From assembly GCA_026393475.1 (NCBI GenBank), contig JAPLAA010000055.1, positions 1 through 64,000 on the forward strand: a stretch of 64,000 nt of DNA. The letters are read 5' to 3'. The notes beneath the pieces are model-generated. The model worked only from the letters and a program-made list of their open reading frames with translations, was not told where the DNA came from and made no database searches. Below, one piece after another: positions 23,366 through 31,829 of this stretch; position 1 is the first letter of the stretch, and each line of letters starts with the position of its first letter. The stretch comes from Actinomycetota bacterium (lineage in GTDB: Bacteria > Actinomycetota > Acidimicrobiia > Acidimicrobiales > Ilumatobacteraceae). The position numbers were made by a program, and so were the translations under genes.

Positions 23366-24163
23366 TCAGCGGAAGCGCCTGATGCCGGCTGCGATCGCGG
23401 CGAGGTGTCGATCGGCGTCGGCCCAGCCGGCGGCGTTCGGTACCTCCAACGACCACGGGGCGGTGGTGCCGGTGCCGTGGACGGCGTCGAGGAACGCGGT
23501 GATGTCGAACTCGCCCTCGCCCATCGCTCGCCGGTTGGCGAGGCAGTCGGTGTAGTAGTCGGGGTGCTCGGGCACTCGCGTGCCGTCGTTCAGTTGGATG
23601 CCGGTGATCAGCTCGCCGGGCAGTGCGGCGATGGCCTCGAGGTCGCGGGCTCCGCGCTCGTGGTGCCAGATGTCGACGCAGATGCCGCCGTTCGAGCGCC
23701 CGGCTGCCTCGACGATGCGTCGTGCGTGGTGCACGGTGGGGATGTCGTTGAAGGGCAGGAACTCGATGCCGAGCACGAGCCCGTGGTCGGCGCCTCGATC
23801 GCACAGGTCACCGAACGCGTTCGCGGCCGCGACCGGGTCGTCGCCCGACGGCCCGATCACCTGGAGGTACCGACATCCGAACGCGTCGGCCATCCGCCAC
23901 GCGATCTCGACGCGCGCCGCGGCGGCGTCGGTGGTGCCGAGGTCGGTGATGACCTCGATCTCGCGGAGGCGGATGCCGTGCTGGTCGAGCAACTCCTGCA
24001 GCCCGTGGGGCGCGAACCCCTCGCGCTCGAGTTGCTCGTAGTGCCCGACCCACAGGCCGATGCCGTCGAAGCCGTTGGCGGCCGCGAGGCGGACCCGGTC
24101 CTCGATCGGGTGCAGGCGCGCCAGGCTGAAGTGACTGAGGACGAGCTCGCGCATGGTGGGCAC
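23366..24163 (-). CDS. Xylose-isomerase-like TIM-barrel protein (2)
   Basis: A 265-residue TIM-barrel protein paralogous to the one at 5754-6641. Shared segments are CRYLQVIG, GGICVDIWHHERG (putative Asp/His metal ligands), IQLNDGT, YYTDCLANR and a terminal SLEVPNAA with a probable Glu ligand; GIEFLPFND supplies another Glu. Start at 24163, with Met three codons later as an alternative. It lies 38 bases after a Rieske oxygenase gene in the same operon. Reaction unknown; isomerase, epimerase or lyase activity is possible. Confidence 0.83.
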   Translation of the reverse strand: MPTMRELVLSHFSLARLHPIEDRVRLAAANGFDGIGLWVGHYEQLEREGFAPHGLQELLDQHGIRLREIEVITDLGTTDAAAARVEIAWRMADAFGCRYLQVIGPSGDDPVAAANAFGDLCDRGADHGLVLGIEFLPFNDIPTVHHARRIVEAAGRSNGGICVDIWHHERGARDLEAIAALPGELITGIQLNDGTRVPEHPDYYTDCLANRRAMGEGEFDITAFLDAVHGTGTTAPWSLEVPNAAGWADADRHLAAIAAGIRRFR

Positions 24164-24201
24164 CGGTGCCGGAGAGCGAACCGGTCAGGCGTTCACGGTC
24201 G

Positions 24202-25401
24202 TCACGGGTGGTGGAACTCGCCGGCACCGGCGAACAGCGCGGCCGTGTCGGCCTCGGTCTCGGCGTGCACCAGGTCTTCCACCCAGTCGTGGAAGCGTTG
24301 GCACGGACCCTCGTTGCGGCCGAACACGAACTCGCTCTTCACGCCGGTCTTGACGGCGCGCTGGATGCGGTTGCCCGTGTAGTAGTCCTCGTCGCGCACG
24401 ACGTGCAGCAGGAAGTCCATCTGCTTCTCGATGATGTTCAACCGGTCGCCGTCGGGTGCGTCGACCGCCAGGAAGTGCTGGGTGGTGACCGAGGTCTCGG
24501 GCGTCTCGCCGGGGAACAGCTGCGAGATCATGAACAGCTTGCCGCCGGCGTCGAAGCTGGCGATCGAGATGTGGGGGAAGATCGTCCACACGCCCGACAC
24601 CATCTTGGTGATCTGCCACTCGTCCTCGGGCAGCTCGGCAAGCGCGAGGTAGCGCTCGTCGGGCTGCACGTTGCGCTGGTGCGGGCCCCACGCGTCGTTG
24701 ATCGTCTTGTTGTTGTACGTGGGCCCGAACGTGTCCTTGTGCAGGATCGGCAGGTGGTAGAAGTCGAGGTAGCCGTCGTAGGCGAGCTTCCAGTTCGGGC
24801 CGCCGACGCTCTGCTTGCCGACGTAGGTGCAGTTGGCGAGGTCGAGGTGGTCGAGCATCTCGCCGTAGCCGCACAGGTACTCGTCGATGTCGAAGTGCAT
24901 GCCGGGCGTGATGCCGCCGAAGACGATGCCGGCACGCTCGGCCACCGGGAGCTGGGTGAGGCCGTGGCACGACATGTCGATCTCGCCGAAGTTCTCCTTG
25001 TCGAGCATGCCGACGAGTGCACCCTCGGTGTTGTACACCCAGGCGTGGTACGGGCAGGAGAAGCGCCGCGTGACGCCGGTGCCCTCCTCCATCACGACCG
25101 CGCCGCGGTGGCTGCACATGTTGACGAACGACCGCAGGGTGCCGTCGTCGCCGCGCACCAGCAGCACGGGCGTGCCCATGACGTCCATCGCCTTGTACGA
25201 GTTGGGTTCGGTGAGCTCGACGCTGAACCCGAGCACGAGCGGCACGCGACGGAAGATGCGATCCATCTCGACCTGCCAGCGCGCGGGGTCGTAGTAGTTG
25301 GTCGACGGGATGCGCTTCACGCCGTCTTCGAGCGGCACGGTGCCGTTCTTGCTGTGCGTGATGTTGCGCCGTGTCATCGACACGAGTTGTTCCCTGCTCA
25401 T
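24202..25401 (-). CDS. Rieske non-heme iron oxygenase, alpha subunit (2)
   Basis: A 399-residue Rieske oxygenase. The cluster motifs are CSHRG (C96, H98) and CPYHAWVYN (C116, H119), and the iron-binding helix is NWKLAYDGYLDFYHLPILH with the bridging Asp retained. It is less similar to the other two alpha subunits than they are to each other (no LGNYQES tail; it ends AALFAGAGEFHHP). ATG 25401 has GAGGAGGG upstream on the minus strand; a longer frame to 25476 is not supported. It is the third gene of the 27086-22545 operon. Two different alpha subunits in one operon suggest two hydroxylations or an alpha/alpha' system. Substrate unknown. Confidence 0.9.
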   Translation of the reverse strand: MSREQLVSMTRRNITHSKNGTVPLEDGVKRIPSTNYYDPARWQVEMDRIFRRVPLVLGFSVELTEPNSYKAMDVMGTPVLLVRGDDGTLRSFVNMCSHRGAVVMEEGTGVTRRFSCPYHAWVYNTEGALVGMLDKENFGEIDMSCHGLTQLPVAERAGIVFGGITPGMHFDIDEYLCGYGEMLDHLDLANCTYVGKQSVGGPNWKLAYDGYLDFYHLPILHKDTFGPTYNNKTINDAWGPHQRNVQPDERYLALAELPEDEWQITKMVSGVWTIFPHISIASFDAGGKLFMISQLFPGETPETSVTTQHFLAVDAPDGDRLNIIEKQMDFLLHVVRDEDYYTGNRIQRAVKTGVKSEFVFGRNEGPCQRFHDWVEDLVHAETEADTAALFAGAGEFHHP

Positions 25402-25485
25402 GGTGGCCCTCCTCACCCGCTTGGTCGGCGGGACTGCGTTCGTGTCCGAGGTGGATGGGACGGGCGCCAGCGGCACCCGACCCTG

Positions 25486-25704
25486 CTAGCTGTTCGGAGG
25501 TGTGTCGACCATCCGATGGTTGGCGATGATGGGTCCGGCGACCCAGCCGCACAGATGAGGATCGGCCTCACGGAGGTCGCCCTCGAGCCATTGGCCCTGG
25601 CGGGTGAAGCGGCCCCACGTGCCGTCCGATGCGGTGACGAGGACGGCTCCCTCTCCATCGCGTTCGTGGAGGGCGCCGGTGAACGGGTGACGGATACCGA
25701 GCAT
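25486..25704 (-). CDS. Small protein coupled to a Rieske oxygenase
   Basis: A 72-residue frame whose ATG shares one base with the stop of the upstream Rieske gene (TGATG), a classic coupling arrangement. It runs from MLGIRHPFTGALHERDGEGA to a C-terminal ...GWVAGPIIANHRMVDTPPNS. The GDGTWGRF-like and EGDLREADPHLCGWV segments suggest a small beta-rich domain. I do not recognise a family. Its place between two Rieske alpha subunits suggests a pathway-linked protein. Confidence 0.6.
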   Translation of the reverse strand: MLGIRHPFTGALHERDGEGAVLVTASDGTWGRFTRQGQWLEGDLREADPHLCGWVAGPIIANHRMVDTPPNS

Positions 25705-27086
25705 CAGGGACGCTCCAGCCACTCGTCGAGCTTGTTGTTGAGCCAACGCACCTTCGACTCCTGGTAGTTGCCCAGGGTGACGCCGGGCTTGCGCGTGCTC
25801 TCGAGCCCGGTCTGCACCCGGGGCATGTTGAACAGGTCCTGGTCGAAGACCTTCGCGAGCATGCCGAGTTCCGGTGCTGCGGAGAACGTCTCGAAGTCCT
25901 CGAGCCACTTGATCTGTGCCGGCGGTGGTCGCTCTCCCAGGAACGGGGCGAGGAAGATCACCTCCATGATCGCGGTCCGGTGGTCGTCGCCGTTCGGCCG
26001 GAACCGGTACACGATGCGGTTGAACGCACCCCACGGGTGGAAGTTGGGGAACAGCGTGTAGTCGATGCTGTCCATCATCTCGGCGTCGCTGATGCGGTCG
26101 ACCCAGTCACCGGCGACGGCCCGCCAACGCTCGCGGCTCATCGACGCGGCGATGGCGCGCATCGACTGTTCCTCGGTGAGCGGCATCGGCGAGTCCTGAT
26201 CGTCGCGGACGTCGAGCATCGCCCGCATCATCTGATCCTGGGTCGGCGTCCAGTCGAGATTCGGGCTGGCGGTGCCACCGGGCGAGATCACCCGGGCGAA
26301 GTTCTCCCAGACGTCGACCTGGCTGTTGGTGTCGCCGAGGTAGGGCATCACCTGCGGGTGCGTCGCGTTGACGTGGAACGCCTCGCAGAACGCCTCCTGG
26401 GCGATCTTCCAGTTGCAGGGCACGATCTTGGCGATGTGCGTCTGCTTGTAGCGGTTGGCGAGGTCCCACACCTCGAACTGCTCGGCCATCTCGCCGAGGA
26501 AGTCCTCGAACGGCTCGGCGTCGGGGTCGGGATTCATGAACACGAAACCGGCCCAGGTGGCCACCTTGCACTCGGGCAGGCTGAACTCCTCGGCCTCGAC
26601 GTGGTCGAAGTCCCACTGCGCCGGGATGTCCTGCAGCGAACCGTCGAGCTTCCAGGCGAAGCCGTGGAACGGGCATCGGATCTCCGAGCAGCGGCCGTCG
26701 TAGTCCTTGAGCTGGCGGCCGCGGTGGAGGCAGGCGTTGGGGTACGCCTGGATCGTGTCCTCGGCCGATCGGATGATCAGGTACGAGGCACCGGCGATGT
26801 TGTACACCTGGTGATCGCCGACGACCGGGATCTCCTCTTCGCGGCAGACGTACTGCCACACGCGGCTCCACAGCTTCGACTTCTCGAGCTCGTGCCACTC
26901 GCGGCTGATGTACCGGTCGATCGACACGTCGGCGCTGCCGAGGTACTTCGGCGACTCGAGTCGCAGGACGACCGGCACGTCGTGGGTGTCGGTGTCGAGC
27001 AGCTGCTGATAGCTGATGCCCGGAGAGCGAGGGGCGTCGGGTCGATCGCCTCCGTTGCCCGTGGAATTGCCCATTGGATCCTCCAT
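25704..27086 (-). CDS. Rieske non-heme iron oxygenase, alpha subunit (3)
   Basis: A 460-residue alpha subunit, paralogous to the one at 4309-5712. Rieske ligands are CLHRG (C119, H121) and CPFHGFAW (C138, H141); the iron helix is NWKIAQEAFCEAFHVNATH, with Glu in the bridging-acid position as in enzyme 1. The C-terminal LGNYQESKVRWLNNKLDEW matches the tail of enzyme 1. Start at 27086 (GGGGAGG upstream); Met5 with GGAGG is an alternative. It heads a five-gene operon with a small protein, a second Rieske enzyme, a TIM-barrel protein and an SDR. The upstream DNA at 27128-27155 is AT-rich and may be its control region. Confidence 0.9.
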   Translation of the reverse strand: MEDPMGNSTGNGGDRPDAPRSPGISYQQLLDTDTHDVPVVLRLESPKYLGSADVSIDRYISREWHELEKSKLWSRVWQYVCREEEIPVVGDHQVYNIAGASYLIIRSAEDTIQAYPNACLHRGRQLKDYDGRCSEIRCPFHGFAWKLDGSLQDIPAQWDFDHVEAEEFSLPECKVATWAGFVFMNPDPDAEPFEDFLGEMAEQFEVWDLANRYKQTHIAKIVPCNWKIAQEAFCEAFHVNATHPQVMPYLGDTNSQVDVWENFARVISPGGTASPNLDWTPTQDQMMRAMLDVRDDQDSPMPLTEEQSMRAIAASMSRERWRAVAGDWVDRISDAEMMDSIDYTLFPNFHPWGAFNRIVYRFRPNGDDHRTAIMEVIFLAPFLGERPPPAQIKWLEDFETFSAAPELGMLAKVFDQDLFNMPRVQTGLESTRKPGVTLGNYQESKVRWLNNKLDEWLERP

Positions 27087-27127
27087 CGGCCGCCTCCCCG
27101 AAGGCGGCCATCGAATGGCGAGCCGGT

Positions 27128-27155
27128 AATTGACTCTGCGATTAATAAGTGTAGT
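27128..27155 (-). promoter_or_regulatory. AT-rich promoter/operator region of the Rieske operon
   Basis: TAATTGACTC...ATTAATAAGTGTAGTC lies 42-69 nt upstream of the start at 27086. On the minus strand it reads ACACTTATTAATCGCAGAG, a weak relative of the AACTTACTC elements found at other promoters here. Low confidence as the same site. Confidence 0.35.
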
Positions 27156-27206
27156 CGCGAGCCGGGCACGGTGGACGTGTCGGAGCGCCCTCGGTGCTCG
27201 ACCCGG

Positions 27207-27677
27207 TCAGAGCGTGCCGCCGGCCCACCAGGCCTCGAACCGCGGCAGTGCGGCCGACGACACGAGTTCGACGAGCATCCCGGCGCCGGGCGGACGGACG
27301 TACGTGTAGGTGCCGAAGCCCTCGTCGGGCGAGCACTGGGCGAGCTCGAGCGTCCAGCCGGCGGCGAGGAACCGCTGCGTCTCGCCGGGCACGTCGTCGC
27401 ACCACACGCCCACGTGGTGCACGCCGGGCTGCTGGCTGCCGTCCCACACGCTGCCGGCCGGTCCCTGCAGCAGCTCGATGTGCTGCGGGCCCTCGCACGA
27501 GTAGGTGAAGTGCAGCTCGAGGTGCTGCTGGCCGTGCTGAGGTGTCCACGCCGGCTGGCCCGCCACGGTCTTCGGCGTGGCCCAGGTGACGCCGAGTGCA
27601 GGACCGAGCTCATCCATCGCGGCGCGCAGATCGGGCACGCGGATCCCGGTGTGGTAGAGGCGCTGATAGTCGATCAT
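27207..27677 (-). CDS. VOC-family protein (2)
   Basis: A 156-residue glyoxalase-fold protein. YHTGIRVPDLRAAMDEL opens module 1 and VHHVGVWCDDVPGETQRF opens module 2; it ends with the strand GAGMLVELVSS containing a probable Glu ligand. Candidate metal ligands are His in LYHTG, His in VHHVG and that Glu. ATG 27677 is preferred to the longer frame from 27761, which crosses a terminator hairpin. It lies upstream of the Rieske operon on the same strand. Reaction unknown. Confidence 0.82.
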   Translation of the reverse strand: MIDYQRLYHTGIRVPDLRAAMDELGPALGVTWATPKTVAGQPAWTPQHGQQHLELHFTYSCEGPQHIELLQGPAGSVWDGSQQPGVHHVGVWCDDVPGETQRFLAAGWTLELAQCSPDEGFGTYTYVRPPGAGMLVELVSSAALPRFEAWWAGGTL

Positions 27678-27723
27678 CGGTGCTGTCCTCGATCTCTCTC
27701 CGAAGGTGTCCCCACACGCGAGC

Positions 27724-27749
27724 GGGGCCCGGGCTGATGCCCGGGCCCC
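27724..27749. terminator. Strong GC hairpin terminator
   Basis: GGGGCCCGGGC (27724-27734), loop TGAT, GCCCGGGCCCC (27739-27749): a perfect 11-bp stem with a tetraloop. It sits downstream of the minus-strand binding-protein gene (stop at 27823) and upstream of the VOC gene. Confidence 0.75.
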
Positions 27750-27822
27750 ACTGTTGTTCACGTGTCTCGGTCCTCACGGACCGGACGATTCAACTCACGT
27801 TCGACTGACGAACAACCGACGA

Positions 27823-29019
27823 TCAGACACCCCAGAGGGCGGCGAACTGCTCGGCCATGCCCTCGGGTCCCGGCCAGCCGTCGGTGGCCACCAACGGTCC
27901 AGCGGTCTCGGGGTTGTTCACGATGAACGTGGGCAGCAACGCGTTGGCGCGCTCTTCGGTGTTCTCCTGGCCGATGGCATGACGAGCCATGCCGTCCACC
28001 ATGATCCACGCCGAGTACGCCTTCGGGTTCGCCGTCCAGAACTGCTGCGTCCCATCGACGATCTCCTGCAGGATCGCACCGCTGAAGTCGACGCCCACGA
28101 GCTTGCGGCCCTCGAGCAGGTCTGCCTCGGCGAGGGTGGCGGACACGCCACCGGCGATGCCGTCGAATGCGAAGTGGATGTAGTCGATCGACGGGTCGGC
28201 CTGGACCGCCGACACGACGGCGCCGGGCACTTCGCCGGCCAGCAACTGGTCGAGCGTGAGCGCGAGTTCGCTGAACTTGCAGTCGGGGCAGTTGGCGGCG
28301 TACGTCGCCTCGGAGCCTTCACGCTCGCTCACGAGCACCGCGAAGTCCGGGATGTTGACCATCAGGACGTTCGCGCTGCCCTGCGAGTCGGCGATGATCG
28401 CGTTGGCGAGGATCGTGCCGGCGCGGGTGACGGCATCGTCGTCGCCGCACTGGGTCCAGATGTTGTTCGCTTCGCCGGCCGGGTCGGCAGTGTCGAAGCA
28501 GCTGAAGAATCCGATACCGGCCGCAGCGGCGGCGTCGATCTGGGTCTGGATCAGCTCGGGAGCGGTACCCGTGATGGCGACGTAGTCGACACCGAGGTCG
28601 ATCGCCTGCTGGAAGGCTGCTGCTGCATCCGTGCTCCAGGAGACGACTTCGAGCTTCCAACCCAACAGGTCGGTGGCCTCCTTGAAGCCGACGCCGATGG
28701 CGGCGCACGACGGCAACGAGCACTCGAGCCATGCAACGGTCTTCGGCTCGGGCACCGAGTTGAGCGGGATCGTCGGGCCGATCTTGGTCGGAGCCACGAG
28801 GAACTCCTCGACGAATGCCTGCGCTGCGGCGACGCCGTCGCCGCCTGCCGGTGCTTCGGTCGCGGCGGGTGCTTCGGTCGCCCCTGGCGCCTCGGTGGCA
28901 CCTGGCGCTTCGGTTGCCGCGGGCGCGTCGGACGTCGACGTCTCGTCGTCGCCCCCACACGCGGCCAGCGCCATGGCGAGCGCCATCGACGCGGCAAGTA
29001 CCTTCTTGGTTCTGATCAT
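27823..29019 (-). CDS. Ribose-type ABC transporter substrate-binding lipoprotein
   Basis: A 398-residue periplasmic-binding-protein family member (sugar-binding, RbsB-like). The lipoprotein signal MIRTKKVLAASMALAMALAAC is followed by a Thr/Glu/Ala/Pro linker with TEAPGATEAP repeats. The mature part has two Rossmann-like lobes with QQAIDLGVDYVAITG and VDYIHFAFDGIAGG; four or more cysteines (SLPSC, CFDT, QCG, NCPDC) are unusual for the family. ATG 29019 has GAGGGGGAAAG upstream. It diverges from the ATPase/permease genes across the operator-like region at 29055-29079. The ligand could be a sugar, a purine or a catabolic substrate of this region. Confidence 0.85.
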   Translation of the reverse strand: MIRTKKVLAASMALAMALAACGGDDETSTSDAPAATEAPGATEAPGATEAPAATEAPAGGDGVAAAQAFVEEFLVAPTKIGPTIPLNSVPEPKTVAWLECSLPSCAAIGVGFKEATDLLGWKLEVVSWSTDAAAAFQQAIDLGVDYVAITGTAPELIQTQIDAAAAAGIGFFSCFDTADPAGEANNIWTQCGDDDAVTRAGTILANAIIADSQGSANVLMVNIPDFAVLVSEREGSEATYAANCPDCKFSELALTLDQLLAGEVPGAVVSAVQADPSIDYIHFAFDGIAGGVSATLAEADLLEGRKLVGVDFSGAILQEIVDGTQQFWTANPKAYSAWIMVDGMARHAIGQENTEERANALLPTFIVNNPETAGPLVATDGWPGPEGMAEQFAALWGV

Positions 29020-29054
29020 CTTTCCCCCTCGTGATGCCAGTTGGACCGGCAATT

Positions 29055-29079
29055 AACTTACTCGTTAGTATATAACGCA
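29055..29079. promoter_or_regulatory. Shared operator-like element (AACTTACTC...GTTAGTA) between divergent transporter genes
   Basis: AACTTACTCGTTAGTATATAAC in an AT-rich patch; TACT and AGTA form inverted half-sites. It is centred in the 91-bp gap between the binding-protein gene (minus) and the ATPase gene (plus), where one regulator could control both. Confidence 0.55.
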
Positions 29080-29110
29080 TCGGTAGGGGCCGATCGACTC
29101 GGGGGGAATC

Positions 29111-30634
29111 GTGGAACCGCATCTGTTGGTGGCTCGCCATCTGTCCAAGACCTTCCCGGGACAAGTGGCGTTGAACGACATCGACATCGCCATCGACGCC
29201 GGCCGCACGCATGCACTGGTCGGACAGAACGGCTCCGGGAAGTCGACGTTCATCAAGGTGCTCGCCGGCTATCACCAGCCCGACGAGGGCTCCGAGGCCG
29301 AACTGAACGGCGCGTCGTTCACGCTCGGCGACGGCGAGGCGGCGCACGCAGCCGGCATCCGATTCGTCCATCAGGATCTCGGGCTCGTCAACATCCTGAG
29401 TGCCGTCGAGAACATCTCGATGGGCGTCGGCTACACCACGCGCCGGTTCGGCCGGATCGACTGGCGCGCCGACACGCAGCGGGCCAAGGACGGCCTGGCG
29501 GCCTTGGGCTTCGCCGATGTCGACGTGACGGTGCCCGTCGGGCGGCTGGCACCGTCTCAGAAGACGGCGGTGGCGCTCGCACGCGCGTTGGACGGATGGC
29601 AGGACCACGCTCATCTGCTGGTGCTCGACGAGCCGACGGCTTCGTTGCCCGGCGATGATGTCGAGCGCCTCTTCGAAGCGATCCGGATCCTGAAGTCGAA
29701 GGGGGTTGCGATCCTCTACGTCTCGCACCACCTCGACGAGGTCTTCGAGATCGCCGACGACGTGACCGTGTTCCGCGACGGCAGACGGGTCACCACGGTC
29801 GCGACCGCGAGCATCGACCACGGTGGATTGATCGAGCTGATGATCGGTCACCGACTCGAACGGGCGAACCACCGCTCGAGCATCCGGCTCGAGGGCGAGC
29901 CCCGCCTCGAGGTGCGAGGGCTCGAAGGTGGCACGGTGCGAGGGGTCGATCTCCGTGTTCGGCCAGGCGAGATCGTCGGTGTCGCCGGTATCACGGGATC
30001 GGGCCGCGAGATGCTCGTTCCGTTCATCACCGGGCAGTTGCCGAGCGACGCCGGAGAGGTCGTCGTCGACGGGGTCTCGATCCCCAACTACGACCCGGCA
30101 GCCACCATCGCCGCAGGCGTCGCGTTCGTCCCGGCAGATCGGGCGACGCTCGGCGTCGTCCCGTTCGCATCGGTCACGGCCAACCTCACGCTCGCGGATG
30201 TCGAGCGCCACCGTCGCGGATTGCGTCTGCGTCACGCCGAGGAGGTCGCCGAGTGCCTGGAGTGGATCGATCGGCTCAGCATCAAGACCGCCGGGCCGCT
30301 GGTGCCCGTCGCGTCGCTCAGCGGTGGCAATCAGCAGAAGGTCCTCTTCGGACGGAGCCTGCGGTTGTCGCCGACGGTGCTGATCCTCGATGAGCCCACC
30401 AGCGGGATCGACGTCGCGGCCAAGGACCAGATCCTCCGGCTCATCGATCAGGCTGCGGTCGATGGAGCCGCGGTGCTCGTGGTGTCGACCGACACCGACG
30501 AGCTCGTCCAGGTCGCCCATCGCGTGGTCGTGATGGTCAACGGCGTCATCGCCGAAGAGTTCTCCGGAGCCGAGATGACCACCGGTCACATCGAACACGC
30601 TCTACTCGCAACACAGAAAGCAGGAACGCGATGA
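29111..30634 (+). CDS. Ribose-type ABC transporter ATP-binding protein (two NBDs)
   Basis: A 507-residue double nucleotide-binding-domain ATPase of the RbsA/MglA type. NBD1 has Walker A GQNGSGKSTFIK, Walker B LLVLDEPTASL and switch His in YVSHHLDEV; its signature loop LAPSQKTAVALARAL departs from the usual LSGGQ form. NBD2 has a degenerate Walker A (GITGSGREM, typical of this family), a good signature LSGGNQQKVLFGRSL and Walker B LILDEPTSGID. GTG start at 29111 after GGGGGGAA. The stop overlaps the permease ATG (ATGA at 30631-30634). Confidence 0.9.
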   Translation: MEPHLLVARHLSKTFPGQVALNDIDIAIDAGRTHALVGQNGSGKSTFIKVLAGYHQPDEGSEAELNGASFTLGDGEAAHAAGIRFVHQDLGLVNILSAVENISMGVGYTTRRFGRIDWRADTQRAKDGLAALGFADVDVTVPVGRLAPSQKTAVALARALDGWQDHAHLLVLDEPTASLPGDDVERLFEAIRILKSKGVAILYVSHHLDEVFEIADDVTVFRDGRRVTTVATASIDHGGLIELMIGHRLERANHRSSIRLEGEPRLEVRGLEGGTVRGVDLRVRPGEIVGVAGITGSGREMLVPFITGQLPSDAGEVVVDGVSIPNYDPAATIAAGVAFVPADRATLGVVPFASVTANLTLADVERHRRGLRLRHAEEVAECLEWIDRLSIKTAGPLVPVASLSGGNQQKVLFGRSLRLSPTVLILDEPTSGIDVAAKDQILRLIDQAAVDGAAVLVVSTDTDELVQVAHRVVVMVNGVIAEEFSGAEMTTGHIEHALLATQKAGTR

Positions 30635-31773
30635 CGACCACGGTTGCCGCCACCGCCGACGAATCGGGACCTCCGTCGAACACGCCGGCCGCGACAAGGT
30701 CGCCGAGGTCGTTGGTGTCGAGGCTCCGATTCGACCGCTTCAGCGGGCTCTACCTGATCGGCATCTTCTTCGTCTTCTTCGGCCTCACCGAGGACAACTT
30801 CCTCATCTGGAACGGGAGCATCGAGTTCGTCCTCACCGAGAAGGTCATCGTCGTCCTGCTCGCGTTGGCGTTCCTGGTCCCGCTCGTCACCGAGACCTTC
30901 GATCTGTCGATCGGCGCGACGATGGCGCTGAGTCTCGTGATCGTCAACAAGATGGCGCTCGAGACGGATCTGCCCGACGGGGTCGGGGCGATCGTGGCCA
31001 TGTTGGCCTGCTTGCTCATCGGTGCCATCAACGGCTTGATCGTCGTGAAGCTGCGCGTCAACAGCTTCATCGCGACGCTCGGCATGAGCCAGGTGATCTC
31101 CGCCCTCATCCGCCGGATCCACGACGGCGGCAACATCACCGCTGCGTTCGGTGACCGCTACATCAACTTCGGCAAGGGCAGTCTGTTCTCGTTCACCTGG
31201 CCCGGGTCGGACACGAAGATCGAACTGCCCTACTACTTCTTCTACGGCCTGCTCGTGGCGTTCATCGTGTGGTACGTGCTCGAGCACACTCCGACGGGTC
31301 GGAAGATGTTCGCCACCGGCGGCAACCGTGAGGCCGCGCGACTGTCGGGCGTGAAGACCGACCGACTGTCATGGGGAGCGCTCATCGCGTCCGCAGGCAT
31401 CGCAGGCTTCGCCGGGCTCATCTACTCGTGGAAGTTCGGCACCTACACCTCGTCGGTCGGCCCTCCGTTGTTGTTCACCGCCGTCGGCGCGGTGTTCTTC
31501 GGTGCCAGCCAGTTGAAGGGCCGTCCCAACGTGTGGGGAACCGTCATCGCCGTGTACTGCCTCGCCTTCGGCATCAAGGGCATCGGCCTCCGGTATCCCC
31601 GTGAGATCGACTGGATGCAACCGATGTTCGAGGGCCTCGTCCTGATCGTCGCCGTCGCCGTCGCCAGCCGCCAGGCCGTGGTCAAGGTCACCAAGCGGCG
31701 CACGGGAGCGCCGCCTGTGCCAGCACCACGTCAGGTCGAGTCCGTCGGCGCGAGCGCGGAAGCGAACGACTGA
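30631..31773 (+). CDS. Ribose-type ABC transporter permease
   Basis: A 380-residue BPD_transp_2 (RbsC-like) permease with about eight to ten hydrophobic helices from residue 45 on. Landmarks are LAFLVPLVTETFDLSIGATMALS, the family VNSFIATLGMSQVI loop, and GRKMFATGGNREAARLSGVKTDR, the cytoplasmic coupling loop. The final 35 residues are hydrophilic and proline-rich. It is translationally coupled to the ATPase gene. Together with the divergent binding protein it forms a complete importer. Confidence 0.9.
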   Translation: MTTTVAATADESGPPSNTPAATRSPRSLVSRLRFDRFSGLYLIGIFFVFFGLTEDNFLIWNGSIEFVLTEKVIVVLLALAFLVPLVTETFDLSIGATMALSLVIVNKMALETDLPDGVGAIVAMLACLLIGAINGLIVVKLRVNSFIATLGMSQVISALIRRIHDGGNITAAFGDRYINFGKGSLFSFTWPGSDTKIELPYYFFYGLLVAFIVWYVLEHTPTGRKMFATGGNREAARLSGVKTDRLSWGALIASAGIAGFAGLIYSWKFGTYTSSVGPPLLFTAVGAVFFGASQLKGRPNVWGTVIAVYCLAFGIKGIGLRYPREIDWMQPMFEGLVLIVAVAVASRQAVVKVTKRRTGAPPVPAPRQVESVGASAEAND

Positions 31774-31799
31774 TCAGGGACGAGCCTGTAGCCCTCCGT

Positions 31800-31817
31800 C
31801 TGCCCCGCAGCGGGCAG
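31800..31817. terminator. Hairpin between convergent permease and P450 genes
   Basis: CTGCCC (31800-31805), a 6-nt loop, GGGCAG (31812-31817). A short stem in the 56-nt convergent gap; weak terminator candidate. Confidence 0.35.
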
Positions 31818-31829
31818 GTCGGCGCCGGT

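Noticed and set aside
29111..29300. Possible riboswitch between the divergent transporter genes
   Set aside because: The intergenic space is 91 bp, AT-rich and better explained as an operator; no recognisable aptamer.
30632..31287. Antisense 233-codon frame over the permease gene
   Set aside because: The plus strand encodes an obvious RbsC-type permease coupled to the ATPase; the minus frame is an acidic/basic shadow.
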